Source: Gracilibacillus halotolerans
GTDB taxonomy: Bacteria > Bacillota > Bacilli > Bacillales > Amphibacillaceae
Direction: 5' to 3'
NCBI RefSeq assembly: GCF_014206945.1
Contig: NZ_JACHON010000007.1
Span: 1-64,000, forward strand
Length of the DNA stretch: 64,000 nucleotides
A program made the position numbers and the translations under genes. Below are positions 9,821 through 18,511 of the stretch, one piece after another (position 1 is the first letter of the stretch; each line of letters starts with the position of its first letter). The notes below the pieces were generated by a model. It saw only the letters and a program-made list of their open reading frames with translations. It was not told the origin of the DNA and ran no database searches.

Positions 9821-9863
9821 AATTCACAGCTCAAGTATTAAAAACTTGGCTGTGAATTTTTTA
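9821..9863 (+). terminator. Rho-independent terminator of the trp operon
   Basis: AATTCACAG pairs with CTGTGAATT and an inner CAAGT pairs with ACTTG, followed by a T run. It starts about 12 bases past the trpA stop. Confidence 0.9.
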
Positions 9864-9889
9864 TTGTTAAGTAGTATATTTCAAAATCA

Positions 9890-10053
9890 GATAAGTCTAA
9901 TTAACGTTAGATATCTCCCGCTCTAAATCGGATAACGAAGGTTAACATTAGATAATTCCCTCTCAAAATCAGATAACCGAGATTAACATCAGATATCTCC
10001 TTCTCAAGATCGGATAACGGAGGTCAACATTTGATAACCCTCTAACTCGATTC
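9890..10053 (+). repeat. 41-base-period repeat array, forward half (follows trpA)
   Basis: GATA cores start at 9890, 9910, 9931, 9951, 9972, 9992, 10013 and 10033, giving spacings of 20, 21, 20, 21, 20, 21, 20. Two half-unit types alternate: GATAACCGAGATTAACATCA-like (20 bases) and GATATCTCCTTCTCAAGATC-like (21 bases). Copies diverge, but the spacing does not. No ORF spans it. Confidence 0.85.
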
Positions 10054-10074
10054 CAATTGGTAAATAATAAATTT

Positions 10075-10218
10075 TATTTAATATAATCAAGAATCTGATG
10101 TTGCGGTAATGAAATCCAATATTAAAACTCGTAATCTGATATTGAGATGCCTAAATCCCATCTTAAATGTGACAATCTGATTTTGACTCTGTGAAATCCC
10201 ATTTTAAGTGTGATAATC
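10075..10218 (-). repeat. 41-base-period repeat array, reverse half (follows the HesB/YneR-like gene)
   Basis: AATC cores (GATT on the minus strand) lie at 10092, 10113, 10133, 10154, 10174, 10195 and 10215, spaced 21, 20, 21, 20, 21, 20. In minus-strand reading, units of the type GATTACGAGTTTTAATATTG alternate with GATTTCATTACCGCAACATC-like units. It begins about 22 bases past the stop of the minus-strand gene and meets the forward array at an AT-rich centre (10054-10074). Confidence 0.85.
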
Positions 10219-10240
10219 GAATATTACTCTTAAGCTACCC

Positions 10241-10537
10241 TTAGTCCTTTTTATATTGGTATTCAACTTCATCAAGCTTCTCGTCATACTCAACATATAG
10301 ATTGTAGTCTTTAAAGAACCAGAGGTCAGTCTCATTAACAAAGAAAGTAATACCATCAGACTCCACTTGCACCGAAGCATCACTCAAATCATTTTCAATT
10401 GTGAAGGCGAGTGCATAACCTTCTTGAATAGGGCTAGACCCATAAATCTGTGTAAAAAAACGAACACTATCTCCTTGTTCTAAGCCTACTTCGTCTTTAA
10501 ACCACTGTAAAGCTTTCTCGCTAACTTCAATTTTCAT
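10241..10537 (-). CDS. yneR: HesB/YneR-like iron-sulfur family protein
   Basis: This 98-aa protein has the HesB/IscA-like beta fold of B. subtilis YneR: MKIEVSEKALQWFKDE, the RFFTQIYGSSPIQEGYALAF region, and the ITFFVNETDLWFF segment. It lacks the conserved cysteines of true A-type Fe-S carriers, as is usual in the YneR branch, so a direct cluster-transfer role is doubtful. The ATG follows GAGGGGAAAAAGCA. It stands alone, convergent with the trp operon, and its 3' end runs straight into the reverse repeat array with no clear hairpin terminator between. Confidence 0.75.
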   Translation of the reverse strand: MKIEVSEKALQWFKDEVGLEQGDSVRFFTQIYGSSPIQEGYALAFTIENDLSDASVQVESDGITFFVNETDLWFFKDYNLYVEYDEKLDEVEYQYKKD

Positions 10538-10730
10538 TGCTTTTTCCCCTCTCTGTCAGATAGTAACTACTAAAATAAACGGAGGTACATTGTGTATCTA
10601 AATGTAATAGAAAAAATCGCCGGATTGAGCGACGTAAAAGAAATACTTTTATCTATCTTTTATACTTTCCAACTTATATCTATCTTACTATAAAAAATAG
10701 AAAGGAGATATTATTCGACCTTCGCTAAAA

Positions 10731-10761
10731 TGAAAAAACCAGCGGATTCTCTCCACTGGTT
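10731..10761 (-). terminator. Rho-independent terminator of the ABC-F gene
   Basis: On the minus strand AACCAGTGGA and TCCGCTGGTT form a stem (10737-10761), followed by TTTTTTCATTTT. It starts about 12 bases past the stop codon. Confidence 0.85.
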
Positions 10762-10772
10762 ACAGATTTACT

Positions 10773-12392
10773 TTATGCGTAAGCTTCCTCAATTTCTTTT
10801 TGTAAAGCTTTATCCGCAATATATTCATCGTATGACATTTCTTTATTGATGACTTTCGTAGGTGTTATATCAATCAGTCGATTTGCAATACTGTTAATAA
10901 ACTGATGGTCATGGGATCTAAATAGAATCGAACCTTTAAAGCTAATTAATCCATTGTTAAGAGAAGTAATCGACTCTAAATCTAAGTGGTTCGTAGGATC
11001 ATCCATAATGAGCACGTTCGCGTGGCTTAACATCATTTTAGATAGCATACAGCGAACCTTTTCTCCTCCAGAAAGAACACTAGCTTTTTTCAAGGCTTCC
11101 TCACCAGAGAATAGCATTCTACCTAAGAAACCACGTAAGAATGTTTCTGTCTCATCTTCTGGGGAATACTGACGTAGCCAGTCTACCAACGTCATATTAT
11201 TTCCTTCAAAGTATTTTGAGTTATCTTTAGGGAAATAAGATTGTGATGTCGTAACACCCCATGTATATGTTCCTTCGTCTGGCTCTGACTCACCTGCTAA
11301 AATATCAAATAAAGCAGTAACTGCTTGTTCATTACGTCCAACGAAAGCTACTTTGTCATTCGGATTAATTGTGAAGCTTACATTATCCAGTACTTTCTTA
11401 CCGTCGATTGTTTTTGAAATGCCATCCACACGTAAGAGGTCATTACCAATTTCACGTCCAGGCTGGAATGCAACATATGGATACTTTCGAGATGATGGTT
11501 TAATATCATCTAATGTAATGTTATCCAACATTTTCTTACGAGAAGTTGCTTGACGAGACTTAGAAGCATTCGCGCTAAAGCGAGCTATAAAGTTTTGTAA
11601 TTCTTTCATTTTTTCTTCTTTTTTCTTGTTTTGGTCTTTTGCCATCTGTAATGCAAGTTGACTTGATTCGTACCAGAAATCATAGTTACCAACATAAAGT
11701 TCAATCTTACCAAAATCAACATCTGCAATATGTGTACAAACCTTGTTCAAGAAATGACGATCGTGTGATACAACAATTACAGTGTTTTCAAAGTTAATTA
11801 AAAACTCTTCTAGCCATTGAATCGCCTGAATATCTAAGTGGTTTGTAGGCTCATCCAAAAGTAGGATATCTGGGTTACCAAAAAGTGCTTGTGCAAGTAA
11901 AACCTTTACTTTATCAGAACCAGATAATTCTGCCATTTTTTGCGTGTGTAAATCTTCCGTAATACCTAGACCTTTTAATAGAACAGCTGCATCGGATTCT
12001 GCTTCCCAACCATTTAATTCAGCAAATTCGCCTTCTAGTTCAGCAGCGCGCATTCCATCTTCCTCAGAAAAATCCGGTTTCGCATATACTTCGTCTTTTT
12101 CTTTCATCACTTCATAAAGTCGTGTATGTCCCATGATGACAGTTTCTAAAACTTCATAATCTTCATATGCAAAGTGATCCTGCTTTAAAACAGCAAGACG
12201 TTCATCCTTCCCAAGGGATACATGTCCAGACTGTGGTTCAACTTCACCAGATAATACTTTAAGGAAGGTAGATTTCCCAGCACCATTCGCACCAATTAAT
12301 CCGTAACAGTTACCAGGTGTAAATTTTATATTAACATCTTCAAATAATTTTTTATCTCCAAAACGAAGACTCACGTTTGTAGCTTGCAGCAT
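10773..12392 (-). CDS. ykpA: ABC-F family ATPase, YkpA/YbiT type
   Basis: This 539-aa soluble protein has two ABC domains and no membrane segments. ABC-F proteins act on ribosomes. Domain 1 has GANGAGKS, LSGSDKVKV (an unusual signature), LLLDEPTNHLD and the SHDRHF switch. The inter-domain linker is K/E-rich, with SANASKSRQATSRKK. Domain 2 has a degenerate Walker A (GRNEQAV), LSGGEKVR, then LIMDDPTNHLD, with Asp where the catalytic Glu usually stands. The start is ATG 12392 with GGAGGA upstream; the open frame extends 40 codons further but without family similarity. It is single, with its own terminator, and divergent from an araC-type gene. Confidence 0.88.
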   Translation of the reverse strand: MLQATNVSLRFGDKKLFEDVNIKFTPGNCYGLIGANGAGKSTFLKVLSGEVEPQSGHVSLGKDERLAVLKQDHFAYEDYEVLETVIMGHTRLYEVMKEKDEVYAKPDFSEEDGMRAAELEGEFAELNGWEAESDAAVLLKGLGITEDLHTQKMAELSGSDKVKVLLAQALFGNPDILLLDEPTNHLDIQAIQWLEEFLINFENTVIVVSHDRHFLNKVCTHIADVDFGKIELYVGNYDFWYESSQLALQMAKDQNKKKEEKMKELQNFIARFSANASKSRQATSRKKMLDNITLDDIKPSSRKYPYVAFQPGREIGNDLLRVDGISKTIDGKKVLDNVSFTINPNDKVAFVGRNEQAVTALFDILAGESEPDEGTYTWGVTTSQSYFPKDNSKYFEGNNMTLVDWLRQYSPEDETETFLRGFLGRMLFSGEEALKKASVLSGGEKVRCMLSKMMLSHANVLIMDDPTNHLDLESITSLNNGLISFKGSILFRSHDHQFINSIANRLIDITPTKVINKEMSYDEYIADKALQKEIEEAYA

Positions 12393-12496
12393 TTTATATT
12401 TTCCTCCATCATTGTATACTATAGCAAGCTTAAGGGATTTATGAGTTGAAGTCAATTGTAAAACGGAGGATAAATAAGTGAGGAAGGATGAGAAAT

Positions 12497-13369
12497 ATGC
12501 AGCCTCATACATATGGATTTCGATTTACGGGCGAACATCAGAAAAGAGTAGCAGGTCTTTATGCAATTGGTAAAGAAACACAAATCCATCAATCTTACCA
12601 ATGGGATGGCTTAGTAAGAGAAGAAAAAGATATTATTGTCTTTCAGTATACGTTATCTGGTCAGGGTGCCATCCGGATTGGTAACGAGGAGCATCGACTG
12701 GATAAAGGAAAAGCGTTTATTGTAAAAGTACCAAGTGACCATTGCTATTACCTACCAAAGGAATCATCAGAATGGGAATTTATATATATCACAACATTTG
12801 GGCAGGAAATGGAACATTTTTATCGAAGTATTGTAGAGAAAAAAGGAAACATTATTGAACTAGATAGACATGCAAACCCGATTAAACATATCGAAAGAGT
12901 AATAGATAAGGTTCGATCTGCAGGCATACATCACAGTTATGAAGCATCAGGTTATGCGTATACCTTTATGATGGAATTGATGCAGTATTTAGAATATGGT
13001 AGTTCGTCACTAAATGAATTACCAATTGCCATTGCAAAAGCAGTATCTTATATAGAAGCAAACTATAGTGACGATCTATCGCTTGACGATATCGTTAGCG
13101 TGTCCGAGGTTTCTAAATACCACTTTATCCGTTTATTTAGCAAAACAATGAACAAAACACCAATTCAATACGTAACGAAAGTTCGTTTAGAAAAAGCGGT
13201 TGAGTTATTGCAAACGACGAATTTACCGATTGAAGAAATAGCGTATGAGACTGGCTTTCAATCAGGGAATTACTTTAGTAAGGTGTTTAAACAGTATTTC
13301 AACACGTCTCCGGGAAAATACCGTCATTCAAAAGGTCATATGCCAGTGAATCGATTGTTTTTTAATTAA
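12497..13369 (+). CDS. AraC family transcriptional regulator (cupin sensor plus HTH)
   Basis: The 290-aa protein has an N-terminal AraC-type cupin domain (about 1-160; GQGAIRIGNEEHRLDKGKAF) that probably binds a small ligand, and a C-terminal double helix-turn-helix (about 180-280; LSLDDIVSVSEVSKYHFIRLF, split as two motif lines, and EIAYETGFQSGNYFSKVFK). AGGAAGG at 12481-12487 is 9 bases from ATG 12497 but abuts ATG 12488, so I take the later start. It is divergent from ykpA and separated from the next regulator by a terminator. Its target is not evident. Confidence 0.85.
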   Translation: MQPHTYGFRFTGEHQKRVAGLYAIGKETQIHQSYQWDGLVREEKDIIVFQYTLSGQGAIRIGNEEHRLDKGKAFIVKVPSDHCYYLPKESSEWEFIYITTFGQEMEHFYRSIVEKKGNIIELDRHANPIKHIERVIDKVRSAGIHHSYEASGYAYTFMMELMQYLEYGSSSLNELPIAIAKAVSYIEANYSDDLSLDDIVSVSEVSKYHFIRLFSKTMNKTPIQYVTKVRLEKAVELLQTTNLPIEEIAYETGFQSGNYFSKVFKQYFNTSPGKYRHSKGHMPVNRLFFN

Positions 13370-13411
13370 GGTGATCTCGATTGTGGTCATTAAAGGTAGA
13401 TCACCTTTTTT
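13368..13411 (+). terminator. terminator between the two AraC genes
   Basis: AAGGTGATC (13368-13376) pairs perfectly with GATCACCTT (13399-13407), followed by a T run. The stem begins at the last bases of the upstream stop codon. Confidence 0.85.
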
Positions 13412-13430
13412 CATTGAAGGGAGGAGAAAG

Positions 13431-14207
13431 ATGGAATCAATGGAATTAGAGAAAGTTCTAGCTTACATCCATCAAAACCTACACGAATCACTAAACCTGT
13501 CTCAACTTGCAGCTGTCGCTTCATACAGTCCATATCACTTTTCGAGGTTATTCAAATCGGAAATGGGGTTGTCACCACACCAATATGTCTCAGCATTAAG
13601 ACTTCAGAGAGCAAAACATCTTTTACTTCAAACGAGTTTGCCCATTCGTGATGTAGGTATGGAAATTGGTCAACAAAGCCTAGGCACGTTTACGACACGT
13701 TTTACAGAACGAGTCGGAGTCACTCCCTTTCAATTTAGAAAATCTTTTACACAGACAGGTACTTACTTGCAAACATTAAAAGATTCACCTCGATGGATAA
13801 ATGGAAGACCTATGAAAAGCGAGAATAACCAGGTTAATGGTTTTATTGAAGTAGATGAGCCTTTTAGTGGCGTCATATTCGTTGGATTGTTTACTAAACC
13901 GATACCAGAAGGACTTCCTTCGTACGGAACCTTACTTTCATCGCCAGGCCGGTTCAGTTTTTCAAATATCGCCCCAGGTGTCTATTATTTAATGGTTACT
14001 GCAGTTAATTGGGAGATGAATGTGTCGGAAATACTGTTACCGAATCAGACGCTACGTGCAAAAGCGAACCTTCCTATCTTAATAGATGAAAACTTCCCAG
14101 TTCCTGAGCAAAAACTAACACTTCGCGAACCACACATCGAGGATCCTCCCATACTGATTTCATTACCGCTTCTTATGAAGAAATTTTTAACACAAATACA
14201 TAAATGA
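13431..14207 (+). CDS. AraC family regulator with an extra C-terminal beta-rich domain
   Basis: The 258-aa protein begins with the DNA-binding domain (about 1-105; LNLSQLAAVASYSPYHFSRL, then IRDVGMEIGQQSLGTFTTRF). About 130 residues then follow that look like a beta-sandwich or carboxypeptidase-regulatory-like module (GVIFVGLFTKPIP, GRFSFSNIAPGVYYLMVTAV). The order is the reverse of most AraC proteins, so the C-terminal part may be the sensor. ATG 13431 follows GGGAGGAG; the frame upstream runs through the preceding terminator. It stands alone between terminators. The ligand and targets are unknown. Confidence 0.82.
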   Translation: MESMELEKVLAYIHQNLHESLNLSQLAAVASYSPYHFSRLFKSEMGLSPHQYVSALRLQRAKHLLLQTSLPIRDVGMEIGQQSLGTFTTRFTERVGVTPFQFRKSFTQTGTYLQTLKDSPRWINGRPMKSENNQVNGFIEVDEPFSGVIFVGLFTKPIPEGLPSYGTLLSSPGRFSFSNIAPGVYYLMVTAVNWEMNVSEILLPNQTLRAKANLPILIDENFPVPEQKLTLREPHIEDPPILISLPLLMKKFLTQIHK

Positions 14208-14230
14208 AACGTCTGAAAATGAGCTTTAAG

Positions 14231-14262
14231 GAGGAACCTATAAAGGTTAATCCTCTTTTTTT
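14231..14262 (+). terminator. terminator after the second AraC gene
   Basis: GAGGAACC (14231-14238) pairs with GGTT...CCTC (14245-14255) around a 3-base bulge, then seven T. The stem overlaps the end of the convergent small gene, so it may act in both directions. Confidence 0.65.
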
Positions 14263-14441
14263 ATGGAACGAATGATGATGAAATGAACAATTAAAATTAT
14301 GAAGAGGATAATTATATCAATATTATAGATGGATAGTAATTTTTTATCTGATCCCAAATCAAACAAAATTCTCGTAGTGATTACTATAATCATGCAAAAA
14401 ATAGCGGTAATGGAACTGTTTCTTACCAATTTTTTATTCAT
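14247..14441 (-). CDS. small two-helix membrane protein, unknown function
   Basis: The product is a 64-aa protein with two predicted membrane helices (about 12-32 and 44-60), a Lys/Arg-rich start and a charged end (RSIKKED). ATG 14441 lies 6 bases from AGAAGGAG. No family is recognised. It is convergent with the AraC gene and shares the terminator stem. The ribosome site and hydrophobic pattern support coding. Confidence 0.55.
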   Translation of the reverse strand: MNKKLVRNSSITAIFCMIIVITTRILFDLGSDKKLLSIYNIDIIILFIILIVHFIIIRSIKKED

Positions 14442-14677
14442 ATAATAGTCTCCTTCTAACATCGAGAATAATCATAATGATAGTATTATATCGAACAATT
14501 GATGGTAATAATAGGGATTTATCGAATAGAAAGATTTGAATAAGGCTGGATGTATAATCAATACATTTTATCTTCTAGCTATTAAATTGCAAAGTATAGC
14601 AATTTTTAAGAAATATGCTAATGTTCCGCGTGCTATGATTCCATTAATAAATAAATTATTTGAATGGAGGAGTTAAG

Positions 14678-15046
14678 TTGGAAACAAGTAAAGCGGAAGA
14701 AAGAATACAACGATTCAATCAAGCGTTTTTAACTGGAGATGCAGATTTTATTATCAATAATGTCGCCGAGGATGTGCATTGGGAATTAGTTGGAGAGACG
14801 ACTTTAAACAGTAAGCAAGAAGTGACGAAGTTGTTTGAACCGATGCGGGGTGTCAAAGCTGAGGAGCATCAAACTGAAACAATGATAACACAAGGAAACC
14901 AAGCTATTGTGCAAGGGACGATGCTAATGCCAGATGGCAGTGGGGGCAAGAAACGTTTTGCTTTTTGTGATATTTATACATTTAAAAATGAAACGAGTGA
15001 CCAAATTCAATCACTTAAAGCTTTTTTAATAGAGTTAAAAGAATAA
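14678..15046 (+). CDS. SnoaL-like (NTF2-fold) protein
   Basis: This 122-aa protein shows the NTF2/SnoaL pattern: an N-terminal helix with RIQRFNQAFLTGDADFI, DVHWELVG, a glycine-bearing middle, and a C-terminal strand block ending CDIYTFKNE...IQSLKAFL. Such proteins bind or isomerise small molecules, and no specific substrate is inferred. The start is TTG 14678, with GGAGGAG 5 bases upstream; a TTG at 14660 precedes that site. It is a single gene, with resA-like next but about 70 bases away. Confidence 0.75.
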   Translation: METSKAEERIQRFNQAFLTGDADFIINNVAEDVHWELVGETTLNSKQEVTKLFEPMRGVKAEEHQTETMITQGNQAIVQGTMLMPDGSGGKKRFAFCDIYTFKNETSDQIQSLKAFLIELKE

Positions 15047-15116
15047 CAATAGAGTCATGAACCCGATTACCATCACATAAATTTATATAAAGTTAACGTG
15101 ATGAAGGGGTTATTCT

Positions 15117-15716
15117 ATGAAGCGAATTGTTGCTAGTAGTATTCTTATCGTATTAATAGGTTGGGTGATTTATGATACCATCAATGACGAAGACGAAGTG
15201 GAATATCAGGAACCTGTGAATATTGAAATAAAGAGTATATCTCCGGATAATCATCAGCAAGAAAAACAAGAAAAACAAATAGAAGTTGGAATCGATGTCG
15301 GCAAGCTAGCGCCAGATTTTGAGCTTCAGACTCCTGAAGGGGATATGGTTAAGCTGTCTGATTACCGAGGAAAACCTGTTATTCTCAACTTTTGGGCTAC
15401 ATGGTGTCCGCCTTGCATCGAGGAAATGCCTGATTTAGAGCAATTTTATCAGGAAAATGATGTCACCGTTGTAGGAGTAAATCTAACCTCTCGAGAAATG
15501 GGTATGCAGCAAATTATCGATTTTAAAGAAGAGCATGATATAACGTTTCCTATTCTTTTAGATAATGCTAATCAAGTATCAAAACTTTATCGCATTGTCC
15601 CAATCCCAACCACTTACTTTATTGATGATAAAGGTATTATCCGTCATCATATAGCTGGACAAGTAGACTTAGAAACATTAAAAACAGAACTGCAACATAT
15701 CGAGAGGGACTCATAG
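15117..15716 (+). CDS. membrane-anchored thioredoxin-like protein (ResA/YneN type)
   Basis: The 199-aa protein has an uncleaved N-terminal anchor (about 4-20), an acidic linker, then an AhpC/TSA-type thioredoxin domain with ILNFWATWCPPCIEEMP (Cys97 and Cys100) and the cis-Pro segment VPIPTTYFID. It probably reduces or oxidises thiols outside the membrane. In the ResA family this supports cytochrome c maturation or spore functions, but no cytochrome genes are nearby. A terminator follows at once. Confidence 0.85.
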   Translation: MKRIVASSILIVLIGWVIYDTINDEDEVEYQEPVNIEIKSISPDNHQQEKQEKQIEVGIDVGKLAPDFELQTPEGDMVKLSDYRGKPVILNFWATWCPPCIEEMPDLEQFYQENDVTVVGVNLTSREMGMQQIIDFKEEHDITFPILLDNANQVSKLYRIVPIPTTYFIDDKGIIRHHIAGQVDLETLKTELQHIERDS

Positions 15717-15732
15717 TAGTTTCTCTCTTTTT
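15702..15732 (+). terminator. terminator after the thioredoxin-like gene
   Basis: GAGAGGGACT pairs with AGTTTCTCTC (two internal mismatches), then six T. The stem includes the stop codon. Confidence 0.65.
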
Positions 15733-15820
15733 TGAAGTTTCATTTTGGGATATGTGCAAATACCATGTTAATACGTTAAAATACAAGAAGGAACGTTTTA
15801 ACGAGAGAGGATTATCCTAC

Positions 15821-17977
15821 ATGACAAAAACTATCGTAATTGCAGAAAAACCATCTGTAGGTCGTGATATTGCACGTGTGTTAGGTTGCACGAAGCAAGG
15901 AAATGGCTATATGGAAGGTCCGAAATACATTGTAACATGGGCGCTAGGGCATTTAGTGACCTTAGCAGATCCAGAGTTTTATGATAAAAAGTATCAAGCG
16001 TGGCGTATAGAGGATTTACCGATGATTCCAGAACCTCTAAAGTTAACAGTGATACGACAAACGAATAAGCAATTTCAAACCGTAAAGAAACAACTACAAC
16101 GACAAGACATTAAAGAAATTGTGATAGCTACGGATGCGGGAAGAGAAGGAGAACTAGTTGCAAGATGGATTCTAGCAAAAGTACCTGTTCGTAAACCAAT
16201 CAAGCGTTTATGGATTTCGTCTGTAACAGACCAAGCGATTAGACAAGGTTTCCAAAAATTGAAGCCTGGTAAGCAATATGAAAACTTGTATTATTCAGCT
16301 GTCGCACGTTCAGAAGCGGATTGGTATGTCGGATTAAATGCAACACGTGCATTAACAACAAAGTTTAATGCGCAATTATCGAGTGGACGTGTCCAAACGC
16401 CTACGCTTGCGATGATTGCTCACCGTGAAGAGGAAATTAAGAATTTTAAGCCTCAAACCTTTTATCAAGTCAAAGCTTCGACGAAACAGGGTGTAACGTT
16501 TACGTGGCGAAATGAAAAAGGCGAATCTCGTATATTTAACAGAGACCAAGCAACTTCCCTACTTCAAAAGCTAGAAAAAGAAGCATTAGTTGTTCATAAT
16601 GTGGAACGGAAAGAAAAGAAAAGCTTTCCTAAAACATTATATGATTTAACAGACCTTCAACGGGATGCAAATAGAATTTTTGGTTTCTCTGGTAAACAAA
16701 CGTTAAATGCCATGCAGAAACTTTATGAGCAGCATAAAGTATTAACGTACCCGAGAACGGACTCTAAATATTTATCACAAGATATCGTCCCTACATTAAA
16801 AGAACGAGTAACAGCTTGTGGAGCGGGTTCGTATAGAGCAGTAGCAAATAAAATAACGCGTCAACCAATAAAAGCAAGTAAACTATTTGTAGATGATAAA
16901 AAGGTGTCTGACCACCATGCGATTATCCCGACAGAAGTATCGGTAAATCTATCGAAGTTAACGGATCAAGAACGTAAAATTTATGATTTAGTAGTCCGAC
17001 GATTCTTAGCTGTTCTTATGCCACCATCTGTTTATGAAGAAGTCCAAATTATTGCAGAGATGAAAGGTGAACGTTTTACAGTTAAAGGGAGAAACACGGT
17101 ACAATTAGGATTTAAAGAAATTTACGAAGACGATGCTGAAAACGACTCTAAAATGCCCGACTTAAAAACAGGTCAGCAACTTGAAAATGTAAAAGTTTCT
17201 CTAGAAGAAGGGGAAACAAAACCACCTGAACATTTAACAGAGGGTACGCTTCTACACGCAATGGAAAATCCAAGTGCATTCTTAGATAAATCAGAAAAAC
17301 AAGCTACCGAAACCTTGAAAGCGACAGGTGGGCTAGGTACTGTTGCTACGAGAGCGGATATTATTGAAAAGTTATTTTCTACTCATTATATAGAAAAGAG
17401 AGGTAAGTACTTGCACATTACCTCTAAAGGAAAGCAACTATTAGATTTAGTGCCAAGCGATTTACGTTCCCCTATGTTAACGGCGGAATGGGAAGAAAAG
17501 CTAGCTCAAATAGCAAAAGGTAAACTGAAGAAGGATGTCTTTATCCAAGAAATAAAAGGATATACGAAAGAGATTGTTCGGGAAATTAAGAACAAAGATG
17601 TTAAATTCAAGCATGACAATATGACAGGAACAAAATGTCCTGAATGCGGTAAGCTGATGCTCGAAGTAAAAACAAGAAATGGCCGTATGCTAGTTTGTCA
17701 GGATCGCTCTTGTAAAGGGAAGAAGAACATTGCTAAAAAGACAAATGCTAGATGTCCCAACTGCCATAAACGGATGGAAATGCGTGGTGAAGGGGACGGA
17801 AAGACATTTTCCTGTGGTTGTGGTTACCGAGAAAAATTATCTGCTTTTGAGAAAAGAAGAGCAAAGCAGCAAAAAAACAGTGCTTCCAAGCGCGATGTGA
17901 ATAAATATTTAAAGAAACAAGATGATGATTTTACTAATAACGCATTACAAGAAGCTTTAATGAAATGGAAAAAATAA
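15821..17977 (+). CDS. topB: DNA topoisomerase III
   Basis: This 718-aa type IA topoisomerase relaxes and decatenates DNA through a single-strand break. It has the TOPRIM start KTIVIAEKPSVGRDIA, the acidic motif ATDAGREGELVARW, the SGRVQTPTLAMI segment, and the catalytic Tyr in LTYPRTDSKYLS. Two C-terminal zinc-ribbon-like units follow (CPECGKLM...CQDRSC and CPNCHKRM...CGCG). ATG 15821 follows GAGAGAGG; the frame extends back to 15752 without family similarity. It is a single gene with its own terminator. Confidence 0.95.
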   Translation: MTKTIVIAEKPSVGRDIARVLGCTKQGNGYMEGPKYIVTWALGHLVTLADPEFYDKKYQAWRIEDLPMIPEPLKLTVIRQTNKQFQTVKKQLQRQDIKEIVIATDAGREGELVARWILAKVPVRKPIKRLWISSVTDQAIRQGFQKLKPGKQYENLYYSAVARSEADWYVGLNATRALTTKFNAQLSSGRVQTPTLAMIAHREEEIKNFKPQTFYQVKASTKQGVTFTWRNEKGESRIFNRDQATSLLQKLEKEALVVHNVERKEKKSFPKTLYDLTDLQRDANRIFGFSGKQTLNAMQKLYEQHKVLTYPRTDSKYLSQDIVPTLKERVTACGAGSYRAVANKITRQPIKASKLFVDDKKVSDHHAIIPTEVSVNLSKLTDQERKIYDLVVRRFLAVLMPPSVYEEVQIIAEMKGERFTVKGRNTVQLGFKEIYEDDAENDSKMPDLKTGQQLENVKVSLEEGETKPPEHLTEGTLLHAMENPSAFLDKSEKQATETLKATGGLGTVATRADIIEKLFSTHYIEKRGKYLHITSKGKQLLDLVPSDLRSPMLTAEWEEKLAQIAKGKLKKDVFIQEIKGYTKEIVREIKNKDVKFKHDNMTGTKCPECGKLMLEVKTRNGRMLVCQDRSCKGKKNIAKKTNARCPNCHKRMEMRGEGDGKTFSCGCGYREKLSAFEKRRAKQQKNSASKRDVNKYLKKQDDDFTNNALQEALMKWKK

Positions 17978-17992
17978 TCTAGGGATGATCTT

Positions 17993-18017
17993 CATGGAAT
18001 GGAGGTCATCCTTTTTT
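17993..18017 (+). terminator. terminator of topB
   Basis: GGATGATCTTC pairs with GGAGGTCATCC (with wobble pairs) and is followed by CTTTTTT. Confidence 0.8.
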
Positions 18018-18094
18018 CTTTTCTTATGAAATAAGAATGACACTCTTCTTATAAAATTTCACAATGGAATAATGACTTATTGTCATATATTTAA

Positions 18095-18123
18095 TTGACA
18101 GTAAAGCCCCTGTTCGCTATACT
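18095..18123 (+). promoter_or_regulatory. sigma-A promoter of the LXG toxin operon
   Basis: TTGACA (18095-18100), a 17-base spacer and TATACT (18118-18123). Just upstream ATGAC-N5-GTCAT (about 18072-18086) is an inverted repeat that could be an operator. Confidence 0.7.
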
Positions 18124-18177
18124 TTAAACCACCTATGGGGAATTATAGCAAACGCATTAGTAAAAGGAGGTAATTAT

Positions 18178-18507
18178 TTGATTTTATTTAATTTTGATTC
18201 TGCAGAAAAAATCGCCACTACAATGAAAAACGCCTCTAATACGATTAATGACGCTACACAAACTATCATTAATAAAGATAATCAAACAACTCTTCAAGTA
18301 AATCATAAAGCACAAGAAGTGAATGAAGAAGCTAAGCAATTAGCGGAAATGTTTAATCAATCCTTTCTCACAACCTTACAAAATATACAATCTGTCGCTG
18401 AAGAATTCGAGCGAACCGATGAAGATATAAGTAATCAGATAAATGGCTCTCCGATTATGGATGGAGTAAGAGATTGGAAGACATACCAAAATGCCAAAAA
18501 AGGGTGA
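18178..18507 (+). CDS. LXG-associated helical protein 1 (DUF3130/TIGR04197-like, Lap1)
   Basis: This 109-aa, all-helical, WXG100-sized protein starts at TTG with AGGAGG 7 bases upstream. Sequence type (IATTMKNASNTIND, QVNHKAQEVNEEAKQLAEMF) and position first in an LXG operon fit the Lap1 family, which binds the LXG domain and helps present it to the type VII (Esx/Yuk) secretion machine. It overlaps the next gene region closely. The T7SS core genes are not in this window, so export would rely on genes elsewhere. Family assignment is by pattern and context, not alignment. Confidence 0.7.
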   Translation: MILFNFDSAEKIATTMKNASNTINDATQTIINKDNQTTLQVNHKAQEVNEEAKQLAEMFNQSFLTTLQNIQSVAEEFERTDEDISNQINGSPIMDGVRDWKTYQNAKKG

Positions 18508-18511
18508 GAAC

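Noticed and set aside
10592-10693. 33-codon plus-strand ORF with GGAGGT five bases before a GTG
   Set aside because: The ribosome site is good, but the product (MYLNVIEKIAGLSDVKEILL...) matches nothing I know and no promoter or terminator fits. Possible but unsupported.
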